Origin: Straminergon stramineum
Taxonomy: Eukaryota > Streptophyta > Bryopsida > Hypnales > Calliergonaceae
NCBI GenBank assembly: GCA_963920665.1
Contig: OY987268.1
Location: 5,706,501-5,770,500 of the forward strand
Length of the DNA: 64,000 nucleotides
Direction of reading: 5' to 3'
The position numbers and the translations under genes were made by a program. The notes below the pieces were generated by a model that was not told where the DNA came from, did no database searches, and worked only from the letters and a program-made list of their open reading frames with translations. This document shows, one piece after another, positions 1 through 10,108 of this stretch; position 1 is the first letter of the stretch; each line of letters starts with the position of its first letter.

Positions 1-271
1 TGTTCACCGTCACGACCTGAATTAAATAACGAGAATGTTTAGTCAATTATATTACCTTCTGATTCCCTCCCAAAGAGGACCCGATGTTCAGTGTGTATGA
101 TTTCATCAGGCAACCGGAATCTTGGTTGTTAGTTCATTATTTTAAGGTTCCAACGTTTGTGTACCTTTAACATTAACGTGGAAAACTCTTGAAGGATGAC
201 ACTTAGTATGAAGTATCGTATCGTTATCTCGTGTCTATCTTGATAATGTCTTGAAATGTTAGTTTTCTTAG

Positions 272-1555
272 AGGAGCCTCAGGATCACCTGTTACCAGCG
301 GTATATCTGGAACTGCATGACTTGTAGGAGTCATGTGAAAAACCGTCGATGATAAGGATAAAGATCTTGTGACATTCGATGCAGCCCTGGAGTAACGAAT
401 CTGACAGGCAAATGGTGCTGGACGAGAAGCATGCTCGTGGTGCAGCAGCTCGTGCCATCAGACGGGCTGTGAAGGGATTAAAGTCAAAAGGTCTGCAACT
501 CTTTTCATTCGGGCTTCATACGTCATCAACCTAACCACTTCTCCTTGATTCAAAGCCACGTTGTTGCTCATGCTTTATTTCCTTGCATTCTCCATACTCC
601 CTTTGTTTCTCTTCATGCGCTTGTTTCTGCCGTTTGGTTCATTGCTGGACTTCCGAGATCGTTAGATTCTGACTTCCGGAATCAGTATTGGTGATAACCT
701 TCTGTACAAATTTAGAGTCATGTAGTCTTGTGCATTGATTCGCTGGTTTTACTAATGAAGAATATTCTCGTTCATGTGTTGGTTGCAACCAAAAGCTTCA
801 TGTACTTACACAATCCTATTTTTTCTTGAACGCCACCAGGAAAATCAAGGGCAGACTCAAGGGTACACCCATACAGTCGACCCCACGAGGAAGAGTCGCA
901 TGGTATTTCTCAAGAATCTACTCGTCAAAACGCAGGTATCCCAAAAAGCCATGAAGGCAGCATTCCTGCCCACATTGCCCCAACAGTTCCTCTCCGCAGC
1001 AGTATGCAACGTGGAACCTACACCGAGCGGACGGTCTACCAAACCTTCACAGCAGACAACCACCCTGTTCCTCCAACAACCCCTGGAAGGAGTTCCCACA
1101 CCCAGCAGAGTGAAGCACAGTGTAATATCAAGCGCAATCTAGCACCAACACGTCCAGCGCATGATTATTCCCCTCCAATGCAACATGGAAGGAGTTTTCA
1201 TACCCAGCAGAAAGAGTGCCAAGGCAGCAGAAATCCAGCACATAATCACCCCCGTCCAAGGCAACACGGAAGGAGTTTTCATAGTCAGCAGAAAGAGTGC
1301 CAGGGCAACAGTAACCCAGCACACAATCAACCACCTCCAAGAGCTCATGTACAAGAACATGGAAGGATCCATACTCAACGCCAAACCAGTTCTCAAAACC
1401 TTCCAAACCAGGACCACCATCAACAGGACGCTATTCGTATTCCATGCTCCAACACTAAGTGTGAGAATGCAGGTGCTATGCGGTGCATCATGAGGTCATG
1501 TGGTCACTGCTGTACTAGGAAGACGAACAAGGGCAGATGTCAAAGGCATAAGTGA
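272..1555 (+). CDS. 3' part of an unidentified gene, Gln/His-rich with a C-terminal cysteine cluster
   Basis: I do not recognise this gene. Its 5' part lies before the window. A coherent splice model has exons 272-300 (micro-exon, least certain), 385-490 and 840-1555; the phases agree at both joins and the stop is TGA at 1553-1555. Exon 385-490 encodes a basic, Ala/Arg-rich stretch containing LDEKHARGAAARAIRRAVKG. The last exon (about 237 residues) is hydrophilic and rich in Gln, His, Ser and Pro, with a 27-residue unit starting QHGRSFH repeated twice in full and degenerate copies either side. The C terminus has spaced cysteines: C-x4-C-x7-C-x3-C-x2-CC-x9-C-x2-H, which looks like a small zinc-binding knuckle. 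Its spacing loosely recalls cysteine-rich tails of some RNA-modifying enzymes, but that is too weak for a name. Seen: frame, splice consensus, Cys/His spacing. Inferred: zinc binding. Confidence 0.55.
1181..1342 (+). repeat. In-frame tandem repeat, 2 x 81 bp
   Basis: Two adjacent 81-bp units (1181-1261 and 1262-1342) each encode 27 residues beginning QHGRSFH and containing QQKECQG and NPAHN. A more degenerate unit precedes them (PGRSSHTQQ) and another follows (EHGRIHTQ). The period is a multiple of three, so copy-number change would keep the reading frame. Confidence 0.85.
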
Positions 1556-2387
1556 AAACTGGGAAACACTCGAGGAACACATGGTTGCTCTACTTCGAGG
1601 GATTGTGTGCATTCCAGTGCGTAGATTCTAATGTGGCATTAGGTGTTGCGTATAAATTCTCAGAGTTCTGTGGACTTTGGTGTGGGTCTTGCACCACTCT
1701 TGATTTACTCTGGCCACCAAAAGGTACCGGATTTCATATTCTTCTTGTGCATACAAATCTGCGGAGCATACGAATTGGCCTCAACCGCTTGCTGCTTGCC
1801 TATTCCAGCCGCTCCTTTCCTGAATCACGGATTTGAGATGAAGAATTTTTTGGGGGATCTGGAACCATTGGTGGCAGGTAACTTCTTTCCAACTTGGAGA
1901 TCAATTTTTTCAATATAGGGTTTAGGGATTAGGGTTTAACGCCAGGGCTCAATGAGTGTGTGGCTTCCGCAATTCCTAATTGCAGCTTGGGTGAATTTAG
2001 CTTATGTCTGTAATCAATGGAGACTGGACAAACTAATTTCGTGAATTAAGCATGAAATCTGGCCACTCTTCACCATTGAGTGTGGATATTTATTGAACTT
2101 CCTTGTAACCCACCATTTCTCTTGTGGAGATTGTAGGATAAGCGATCTTAATTTTTTGAGGTTCAAAGTGGGGTGTGTAAACAGTGCGGACCTTTTCACT
2201 GGAGCTATTGTATGGTTAGCAGTAACGTCAATTTGCTATAATAGGTGACAGTACCAAAGCTTCTATACCTCAACTCCAGATGTGAAAGCATTTAGCTCAA
2301 AGAAAGAACCTGTCAAAGAATTGGCACATCTTGGATACCCTCATTCTGTGTTAAATTAGCAGTTGGGCCCAAGATGTTCGGAGCTCC
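1556..2387. other. Downstream region of the first gene; no gene seen
   Basis: This is probably 3' UTR followed by intergenic DNA. It holds only short open frames without recognisable protein similarity. A cluster of telomere-like motifs lies at 1915-1939 (see separate entry). Confidence 0.5.
1915..1939. promoter_or_regulatory. Telo-box-like cluster (TAGGGTTTAGGG, TTAGGGTTTA)
   Basis: Three overlapping matches to the plant telomere-type motif (AAACCCTAA or its reverse complement) lie within 25 bp. In plants such telo-boxes are common near transcription starts of translation-related genes, as seen here upstream of eL15. No gene start was recognised next to this cluster, so it may be a 3' UTR feature, the promoter of an unseen gene or an interstitial telomeric remnant. 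Confidence 0.4.
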
Positions 2388-2676
2388 TTAGAAACTTTGA
2401 TTGCATAGATTGAAAGATTATAATGTTTGAAGTTAGAAGAAAAGGCTTTGTTCCAACCTTGCCCAATAGGGATAATAAATTTTAACTTCTAGGGTGTAAT
2501 TTTTGCACTAAAGATGGTTATTTTTTTGATAGTTGCATCCTTTATTGTGTTGATTACAAACATGCCAAATTTCAATGAAGAGGAGTCTTGGGCAACATAA
2601 CTTTCGATCTAGGCATCCAATTGCTAAAAAAGAATTATAATCTGAACAAGAGGGTACATGTTCACATCTCATTGAT
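2388..2676. repeat. 5'-truncated copy of the TTAA-bounded repeat family
   Basis: The sequence from TTAGAAACTTTGATTGCAT onward matches, with scattered differences, the 3' parts of the elements at 3689-4273 and 34829-35408, including the segments GGGCAACATAACTTT and GGCATCCAATTG. It lacks the left end of the element and abuts the MITE at 2677. Confidence 0.6.
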
Positions 2677-2904
2677 GTTAGTGTGTGAGTATGAAAATGT
2701 AACCATGTAAGCCTTAAGCATGTGTATAAATAAATACCCTACAACCATTGAAGGTGCTTATAAATAATATAAACACCTATAAGATAAGTATCTATAACAT
2801 AATTACATCATAATCATTAAAGGTTCCTATAATATAAACATCTACACTATAGGGTTATGGTCTTCTAGGCTTAGGAGTTCATGCTCTTAGGCTCACATAA
2901 TAGC
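2677..2904 (-). mobile_element. MITE of family E, uninterrupted copy (228 bp)
   Basis: Its reverse complement begins GCTATTATGTGAGCC and ends with the inverted form (CTCACACACTAAC). It matches the interrupted copy at 21474-22883. With the two insertions and their target duplications removed, that copy would be about 225 bp. The family and its target-site length are not determined. Confidence 0.7.
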
Positions 2905-3365
2905 ACCCCTTGTTCACCCCTTGTATAAAAGTTTCGTGATCATCCAACATATTAAAATTGATTTTGTTCTCAACTCTAATAGTGGTATGTAGATTTGGTT
3001 TCAATTGAAACTAACCATGGTTTCCAAGTGAATGTACCTTTAATTCATACTAACTAGAGAAATGGTTGGAATTACTTCTCTTTTTCAAATTTTCTACCAT
3101 TTGAAATGCAATCCACATCATCATCCCTATCATCCACAAATCATACTACATTTTGTACTAAAAATGAACAAATTCCATGTAAATCATATTCGTTTCAAGT
3201 TTTGGACTAGTTCTAGATAAATAAATTTCCATCATGTCTAAATTGTTTGAATTTTAAATCTACTATTCACATATTTACAAGCCTATATTATGTATAATTA
3301 ACCATAATATATGCATCTAATTGAGGCCACGATATTTCAACTTCAAGGACAATAATAAGAAACAT
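2905..3365. other. AT-rich intergenic sequence
   Basis: AT-rich DNA with no open frame of interest and no clear repeat that I could match. Confidence 0.4.
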
Positions 3366-3660
3366 TAGAGGACATTTGAGGGCTCCAGAGCCCATTTCAA
3401 GGTCGTTCCCTACATTGTTCCTTGTACTGCCAGAAATTGGGAACTAGCCCATAATGGGCTGAATTTTCGAATTTTCGGGAAAAAGAAAAAGAAAAATTCC
3501 TCCAAATTTTCTAAAAAGTATTGATAAAATCTAAACTGAATTTTTTTTTAATTTTAAAATTTTTTTGAAAAAAATTTTAAAATGTATTATTTTCTAAGGT
3601 GGCAGTGACTATACCACATCATACCACTGCTGTGGTGAGTTCCCATAGCTCAGGAACTCA
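3366..3660. repeat. Dispersed repeat, copy 1
   Basis: Begins GAGGGCTCCAGAGCCC, runs through TTTCAAGG, and ends near GTGGTGAGTTCCCATAG. A second diverged copy with the same order of blocks lies at about 5085-5320. Fragments with a similar start occur near 5835 and 47385. Confidence 0.5.
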
Positions 3661-3688
3661 AGTCCAAAAATGGAATAGATCCTATACT

Positions 3689-4273
3689 TTAATCCCTGAA
3701 TCCTAGAGACAAATTTTAGATAGAAATTGTGAAAAACTATCACTTTTAAGGGTAGTGAGAAAAAAAATGAAAAAAAAAAGAATTTTTTTCAAAATTCAAC
3801 CATACTAGTTTGTAATAGACTACTATGGGAATGTGTGGAAAAAATTTTAGAAACTTTGATTGCATGGATTCAAAGATTATAACATTTGAAGCTAGAAGAA
3901 TTTTTTTTTTCAACCTTGCCTAATAAGGCCAACAACCTTTAACTCCTCCTAGAGTGAGATTTGTACACTACACATGGTTAATTTTTTTGATATTTGCACC
4001 TTATCATATAAATTATATACTTGCCAAATTTCAGAGGTAGAGGAGGTGTTTTACACGTGCTACGTAAAGCTACTCAAGCCACCTAAAAAATTTTGGACAA
4101 CATAACTTTTGATTTGGGCAGCCAATTAGAAAAAAAATTATATTCCCACTTAGGGGATACATGTTCACATCTTATGTCAAAAATTGAAGAACATCCGAAC
4201 AAAATTGACTTCACAAGAACCTACTTAGATTTTCAATTGTATGTTCAATGAACAATAATCCTTTGGAGATTAA
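3689..4273. mobile_element. TTAA-bounded element, copy at 3.7 kb (585 bp)
   Basis: TTAA occurs at both edges (3689-3692 and 4270-4273), followed inward by degenerate ends (ATCCCTGAATCC and the inverted GGATTATTGTTC region). The interior aligns along its length with 34829-35408, for example AACCATACTAGTTTGTA and ACTACTATGGGAATGTGTGG. The near-identical lengths (585 and 580 bp) support real element boundaries. No protein is encoded. Confidence 0.6.
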
Positions 4274-5084
4274 TTCACATAGTTTGCTAATTTTTTGCAT
4301 ATACCCCTAAAGATTATTTCACAAGGCTTACACTCAAAGCCCCAACTTCTCTTATAATAGTATTCATTTAATAATTCTTTTTTTGCATGTTTGGGCATTG
4401 CAGATATACTACTACAAATTGTTTGGTGACATACCTCACCTTTATTCAACACAATATTTCTATACTACAATTGAAGTAGTAAAACAATCATCTTTTAATA
4501 TATACTCTAAATATTCAAAAAGAACTTGGATATTTCTTTGTAAATGTTTTCATCTTTAAAATATCAAAAAGAAGAAATAATATATTTTGCAAATATTTGT
4601 TACTTTGAGTGGATGGAATTGTGTAAGCAAAATTGACAATACTTTAGGATAGCAATACTTTGCCAAATTTTGGATCATTAGACCTATTTTACAAGTTAAG
4701 GAATGTCTTCCTTGATTTGGTTCCTTTTTCAATTCTTATTGTAAATTGAATTTGAAATTTTATTCAAAATAATCTCTTTTGAAAATGACAACAAGGCATA
4801 ATTGCATGAAATCTAATACTTAATGTTTCATCCATAATGCACATTTCCATGGATGTAAATTACTCTACTAATCAAGTAGAGATATGAAGTAACAAGACTA
4901 ATCTATTTGCATGTTTGATATGACATTAGTTAGTTTTTGGCCAAATAGTAAGACATGTCATGATGTCATTGGTTGTAACCACTTGAAATGTCATCCCATA
5001 GTTTGGTAGTTGATTCTACACATTTGTTGATTCAAATACATTTTACAAAAGAAGCAACCATACATATGAAACATTTAGGGTGAC
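4274..5084. other. AT-rich intergenic sequence
   Basis: No gene seen. The short minus-strand open frame at 4270-4452 overlaps the repeat edge and has no coding character. Confidence 0.4.
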
Positions 5085-5320
5085 TTGAGGGCAAGGGAGG
5101 GCCCTTTCAAGGTTGATTCCCTTGCTATCCAAGAACTCTAAACCAGACATTGCTATCAATAAGTTTTATTTATTTTTAAATTAAAAAATTAAAAAATATT
5201 TAGAAATGGAAATTTTAATTTAAAATGATTAATTAATTAATATTATCTGATTTGGCATGGTCTCAACCATGTTAGATTGCTAATGTAGTGAGTTCCCACA
5301 GTTTGGTAACTTCAGGGAAT
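5085..5320. repeat. Dispersed repeat, copy 2
   Basis: Diverged second copy of the repeat at 3366-3660. It starts GAGGGCAAGGGAGGGCCC, has the same TTTCAAGG block, and ends near GTAGTGAGTTCCCACAG. Confidence 0.5.
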
Positions 5321-5937
5321 TTGCAGGCTTCTTTTGCCCTCAAATCTCTTCTAATAAACCTTGTGAATATTTTTTTTTTAGATTCTCAATTTACTATTAA
5401 AAATTTTATTTTTTTAAAATCAATCTCTAAAAAATTTTGGTATTTATTTTAGGAGAATTGTCCCTTCATTTCTTCAATAAGGTTCATCCTAAACCCTAAA
5501 ACCCCAATATTATTGAGTTGATTAATATTCAATTTACTAGACTCCTCCAAAAAATCTCTAATTCTAAATAAGAATTCAAATTTTCTATTATCAGTGGTAA
5601 ATAATACTCTAGAGTACTTCGTAACTTGTAGAGTTTTAACCCTAGAAGGGTTTGAAAGCCCTTTGTGTTATAGTATATTATGTATTTGGTGGTATTTGAT
5701 CAAGAAAACATTGACCAAATAGTTTTCAATACAAAGTAAATTAATGATCATGATAGTATATAAATTAAAATGTATCATGACTCATCTATTAAACCACAAT
5801 TGAAGAGTCATAACGTTAAATATGGGTTGTATAGAGGGACCCCAAGGGCCTTTCAAGGGTTAATCCGCGGGGTGAAATATCGGGTGGGTTGGGTACGTTC
5901 TCCCTGAGTTGACCCGTGATTGAACAAATCAGAGGGG

Positions 5938-5980
5938 CTAGGCCGGGCCGGGCCGGGTGAGAGCCGATTAGGGTTTAGGG
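5938..5980 (+). promoter_or_regulatory. eL15 promoter elements: GGGCC repeats and telo-box
   Basis: Three GGCCGGGCC-type units at 5938-5957 are followed by TTAGGGTTTAGGG at 5968-5980, about 100 bp before the eL15 start codon. In plants, telo-boxes together with GGGCC(C)-type elements are a common arrangement upstream of ribosomal protein genes. The sequence shows the motifs; their function here is inferred from family knowledge. Confidence 0.65.
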
Positions 5981-6078
5981 CTCGCAGCCCTAATGTGGCG
6001 CAAGCGCTACCTTCTCCTCCCTTTTCGATTCTCCGTCGCTACAGCCAGGCTCCGGTGCAGGCGCGGCCTTCTCTCACC

Positions 6079-7846
6079 ATGGGTAAGTCTCATCTTTTTC
6101 TTCTCCATCGCTCTGTGTCCACGCCGTTGCTTTTTCGAAGCGGCAAAGGAGAAATTGGAATGCCTTACGCACTTAGGGGGGTGGGGTTTTTGCAGGTGCG
6201 TACAAGTACATCGAGGAGCTGTGGAGGAAGAAGCAGTCCGACGTGCTGCGATTCTTGCTGCGTGTGCGCTGCTGGGAGTTCAGGCAGCTCCCTGGTATTG
6301 TCCGCGTCACTCGCCCTAGCCGCCCGGATAAAGCTCGTCGCCTCGGCTATAAGGCCAAGCAGGTTGGTTATTCTGCGTCTAAATCTCTAGAATTCGCAAT
6401 ACCCCTCGCAAATGCTTTTAAGGCTGTACACTGATAACGTTTTTGGCAGTTAGGGTTTTGAGAATGTCTTTAGGTTAAAATGCGACTTGAGGTAGGGTGA
6501 GTTATGTTGTCCCATTTGGACTATGCCAGCTGTACGTGAAAGCAACTGTTTAAGTAATCGAGCGTAGTTTCTAGTTGAACTACTTACATTTTAATGGTTA
6601 TTTTAGCAATTGAAAGGCGATTCCGACGCAGTTTTGCATGTATTATTTGGATACGTTAAGTCTGATCTACAGGTGGACACTGCTTAAATTTGTTGCGGTT
6701 TGCATGTAGTAGTTGGATATCGTATGACTAACTTAAGCTATGACTAAGCTGTTCAGATGGTGTACTTTTTACAATCAATATTATAGAAGATTTAGCGGGG
6801 GTTTCCTAGGAGCTGATACTGCTTTTAGGTTTACCTCTTCTGTTATTCTTGGTTGTCTTTTCAGTCCTAAACTCTGGTCACTGTTACTGTACATTAGCTA
6901 ATCATTGTCTACTCTTGATGTCTGTAGGGATACGTGGTCTACCGTGTCCGTGTGCGTCGTGGAGGCAGGAAGAGGCCGGTTGCCAAGGGTATTGTCTATG
7001 GAAAGCCCAAGAACCAGGGTATTACGCAGCTTAAATTCCAGCGTAATTTGAGGTCTGTCGCTGAGGAGCGTGCAGGACGCAAGCTTGGAGGCCTTAGGGT
7101 CCTCAACTCGTACTGGATCAACCAGGTCTATTCTCGCCTGCTAATCCACATCCCTTTGGTTGTTCAATTGCTTCACCGTATCGTTTTAGCCTCTTCTAAA
7201 TTGTGATTGGAATTACACGATTTTTGTGTGACGTGAAATTGCGTTTCTTAAGATTATGTCCACCACTTTCTTGTTCGCAAATAATTTCTTATTTGGATAG
7301 GAAATGAGAATTTATGCGGGCTAACGTTTTTTTGGTAGATGATTTAAAACTGATGTTTGATTCCATTTTTAGGTAGCATCGGTCCTCATAATCCATATGT
7401 ACCTATCAAAGAATTCAGAGATGCCATTCTACAGTTAGGATGTTCGTTTTGTGTAACACACCTTCGGTCAATAGCTAGAAAGATTTGTCAGTCAGTCGCA
7501 AAAGTTTTGTTACCCAGCATGTTCTGGCGTATATGGTACAACTAGTACACTTAACCGGCAACCAAAGATTTCATTCTTACGTGCTTGCTTTCTTGTCCAG
7601 GATTCGACTTACAAGTATTTCGAAATCATCTTGGTGGACCCCCAACACACCGTCATTCGCAAGGATCCTCGCATCAACTGGATCGTGAATCCAGTGCATA
7701 AGCATCGTGAACTGCGCGGGCTGACCTCGGCCGGAAAGAAGTACCGTGGTCTCCGCGGCAGAGGACACTTGTACACCAAGGCTCGCCCTTCGATCCGTGC
7801 CACCTGGAAGCGCAACAACACTCTGTCTCTCAAGCGTTACCGATGA
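6079..7846 (+). CDS. RPL15: 60S ribosomal protein eL15 (L15), complete, four exons
   Basis: Structural protein of the cytosolic large ribosomal subunit. Exons: 6079-6082 (ATG G), 6196-6362, 6928-7125 and 7601-7846. They total 615 nt, giving 204 residues, the usual length of eukaryotic eL15. All introns are GT-AG and the first splits codon 2. The protein starts [20 protein letters not shown], then has [29 protein letters not shown], the basic block [15 protein letters not shown] and [12 protein letters not shown]. It ends with the conserved [18 protein letters not shown] and a basic tail. The intron directly after the start codon region is often seen in plant ribosomal protein genes and may help expression. 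The promoter carries a telo-box. No anomalies; the gene looks intact. Confidence 0.97.
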
Positions 7847-10108
7847 AGATCCTAGGGGTGTCGTTGAGGTTCTTTCTCTCATGTTGGTCAACATCAATTT
7901 ATTAATGTAAAATGGCCTACCACAATTTTGAGCATGCACACTTCCACTTCTCAATCCATCTTACTGACGGGCATGATTGAGCTGGCTCTTGCATAACTTC
8001 TAGCTTTATATAATGGAAGCAGTCATTTTTTCAGGTTAACTTTGAATGGGCTATTCACTTACTTCTCCTTTGCAAAGTCTTGCATGCAATATGATCTGAT
8101 GCTTTTACGTTGTCTTCTGTACTGCGGGCTACTGTGGGCATTAGAAATATCGGATTGAAATTGTCGAACCCAAGATTAACTAGGACCTCATTTGTGCAAT
8201 GTCTACATTTTGAACTTTTACAATTTCACAGGCCCTGATGAAAGTGCTATTCACAATGCTGAGACACTCTGGATATAATTTAGGTGAAATGACATGCTAA
8301 GGGTAGTTTAAAGCACTTGAAACTTTGGATGCTTGTGGGTAACCCTGATTCTCTAGAATGCCTACAGCATTTCAAGACAGAACATAGAATGTAGTGTTAC
8401 ATGGGCATTGGGTATCCTAGAAATCACCCCTGGTATTCTACATGTGAATTGTGGAATACAAGCTAAATTTGAATTAACATGCCTAAGTCAAATCCATTCC
8501 GACCTATCAAATTGTACCACCAGAAACGAATTATGGTAATATTGTTTGGGTGCACCAAAATTGTGACATTGAAGTGCCTGGAGCTCTGAAAATTTGGATT
8601 CAAGTACTCTGAGCTCTAAGAATTGAGACTTGCAAACCTTAGATCTAAAGTTTCAGTGCTCTGCAGTTATTGAGGCTTTGCTAATTTCATTGTAATCCAC
8701 CGTCTCAACAAAAATGAGGTGAAGTTCTCATTGCAATGACTACCACAGTTGGCCACAGGGATCAGCAGTTCATACCTAATTTAATTAAAGTTGGGAAATC
8801 AAATTTGGCAGTCACTAAAACTGGACTACTCCAGAATCAATGTCTTCACTAAACAAATTTTTTTATAATTTGAAAAAACTATTTCTCTAAAAAATTTTCT
8901 ATCTTCCTTTAGAATTATTTTTTGTTGACCTCATAGCCAGGTATGATAAAACATGAAACAAATCTTTAAGAAGTAATTACTAGCCAAATGTGTTAAAATG
9001 CTCTCCATTTCTTTTCTTAACATCGCAAGATGTACATCTAATGTGTTTTTTACATTATTTTTGGATAACACAAAAAACAACCTCTAGTGGTGAAGCAATT
9101 TGCATCCATCAACATTCATACAAAATATGAATGAAAATACACATATTCATCCAAAAGTCTATTGAATACATCCATTATAGAGCAATATTGACCCTAGATT
9201 TTGTAGAAACCTAACTCGATTTTAGCCATTGAAAATAGAATAATCTATCATTAATATTCCCTCCAAAAAATTTATAGATTTTGGATGATAAATTGCTAGA
9301 AAAACAACAACTATCCACACCACCAAACTAGAGCTCTAAGGTAACACCATCTAATTGTGACCTATTTGATTCTTGCCTAAAATGTAAAGCATCCATTCAT
9401 GAGAGCATAGGGTTGATTTTAGATACACCTATTTTTAACAGTTTAAAAATTCATAATTTAGTCATAAGGATTCCAAAAAATGTATTCTAAGAAAACACAG
9501 AATCCCCTTTCAACTCCCAACAACTTGCTCAGTTGGATGAGCAAGCTTCCAACAAGCCTTTACGTGTTGTTACCTTAATACGGGGTATGAGTTATTCCTC
9601 TGGCTCCTAATCGCCCCCACCATACAAATTCAATTAACAGAAAAAGGGAGAAAGAACTCATCAAAATGCTCAATTGAATGTTATTGCGTCAATGCCCAAT
9701 TATTTCTCAAAACCCAAGCAAAGTACTTACCCCAGGGGAGGGACTGGACGTTTAACCCGTGGTTTAGCTCTTGGAATTCTACTCACAGCATTTTATTTGG
9801 AACATCATTCTTTGAGGCATACTTACAAGAGAATAACCATAAAATATCATGTACACGAGATAAATGACCAATTAGGGCCAGATACTATTTATTGATCGTC
9901 AAATCTTTATTTACAAGCTTATGCAATACAAGGTTTAGGCAAGCACAGTTCTGATGAAAATCATACATTCAGGTAGCACTAACTATTGCACCTGCTATAA
10001 TGGTCCCACTGTGAAGATTGGGCCTTGGTTGTTCTAAGTAACGAAAGCAGGATTCTAGTCAGATATGATAGGTTTAATGATGCATTTGTATAAAGTATTT
10101 TAACTTAT
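7847..10108. other. Intergenic region between eL15 and the phosphatase gene
   Basis: Starts with the eL15 3' UTR. The rest shows no convincing gene. A weak tRNA-like stretch (TTGCTCAGTTGGATGAGC, about 9521-9540) may be the head of a SINE. The 73-codon open frame at 9674-9895 has no recognised similarity. Confidence 0.5.

Noticed and set aside
9674..9895. 73-codon open frame with PRGGTGRLTRGLALG, considered as a plastid DNA insertion
   Set aside because: It did not match any plastid gene product I could recall and has no continuation on either side.
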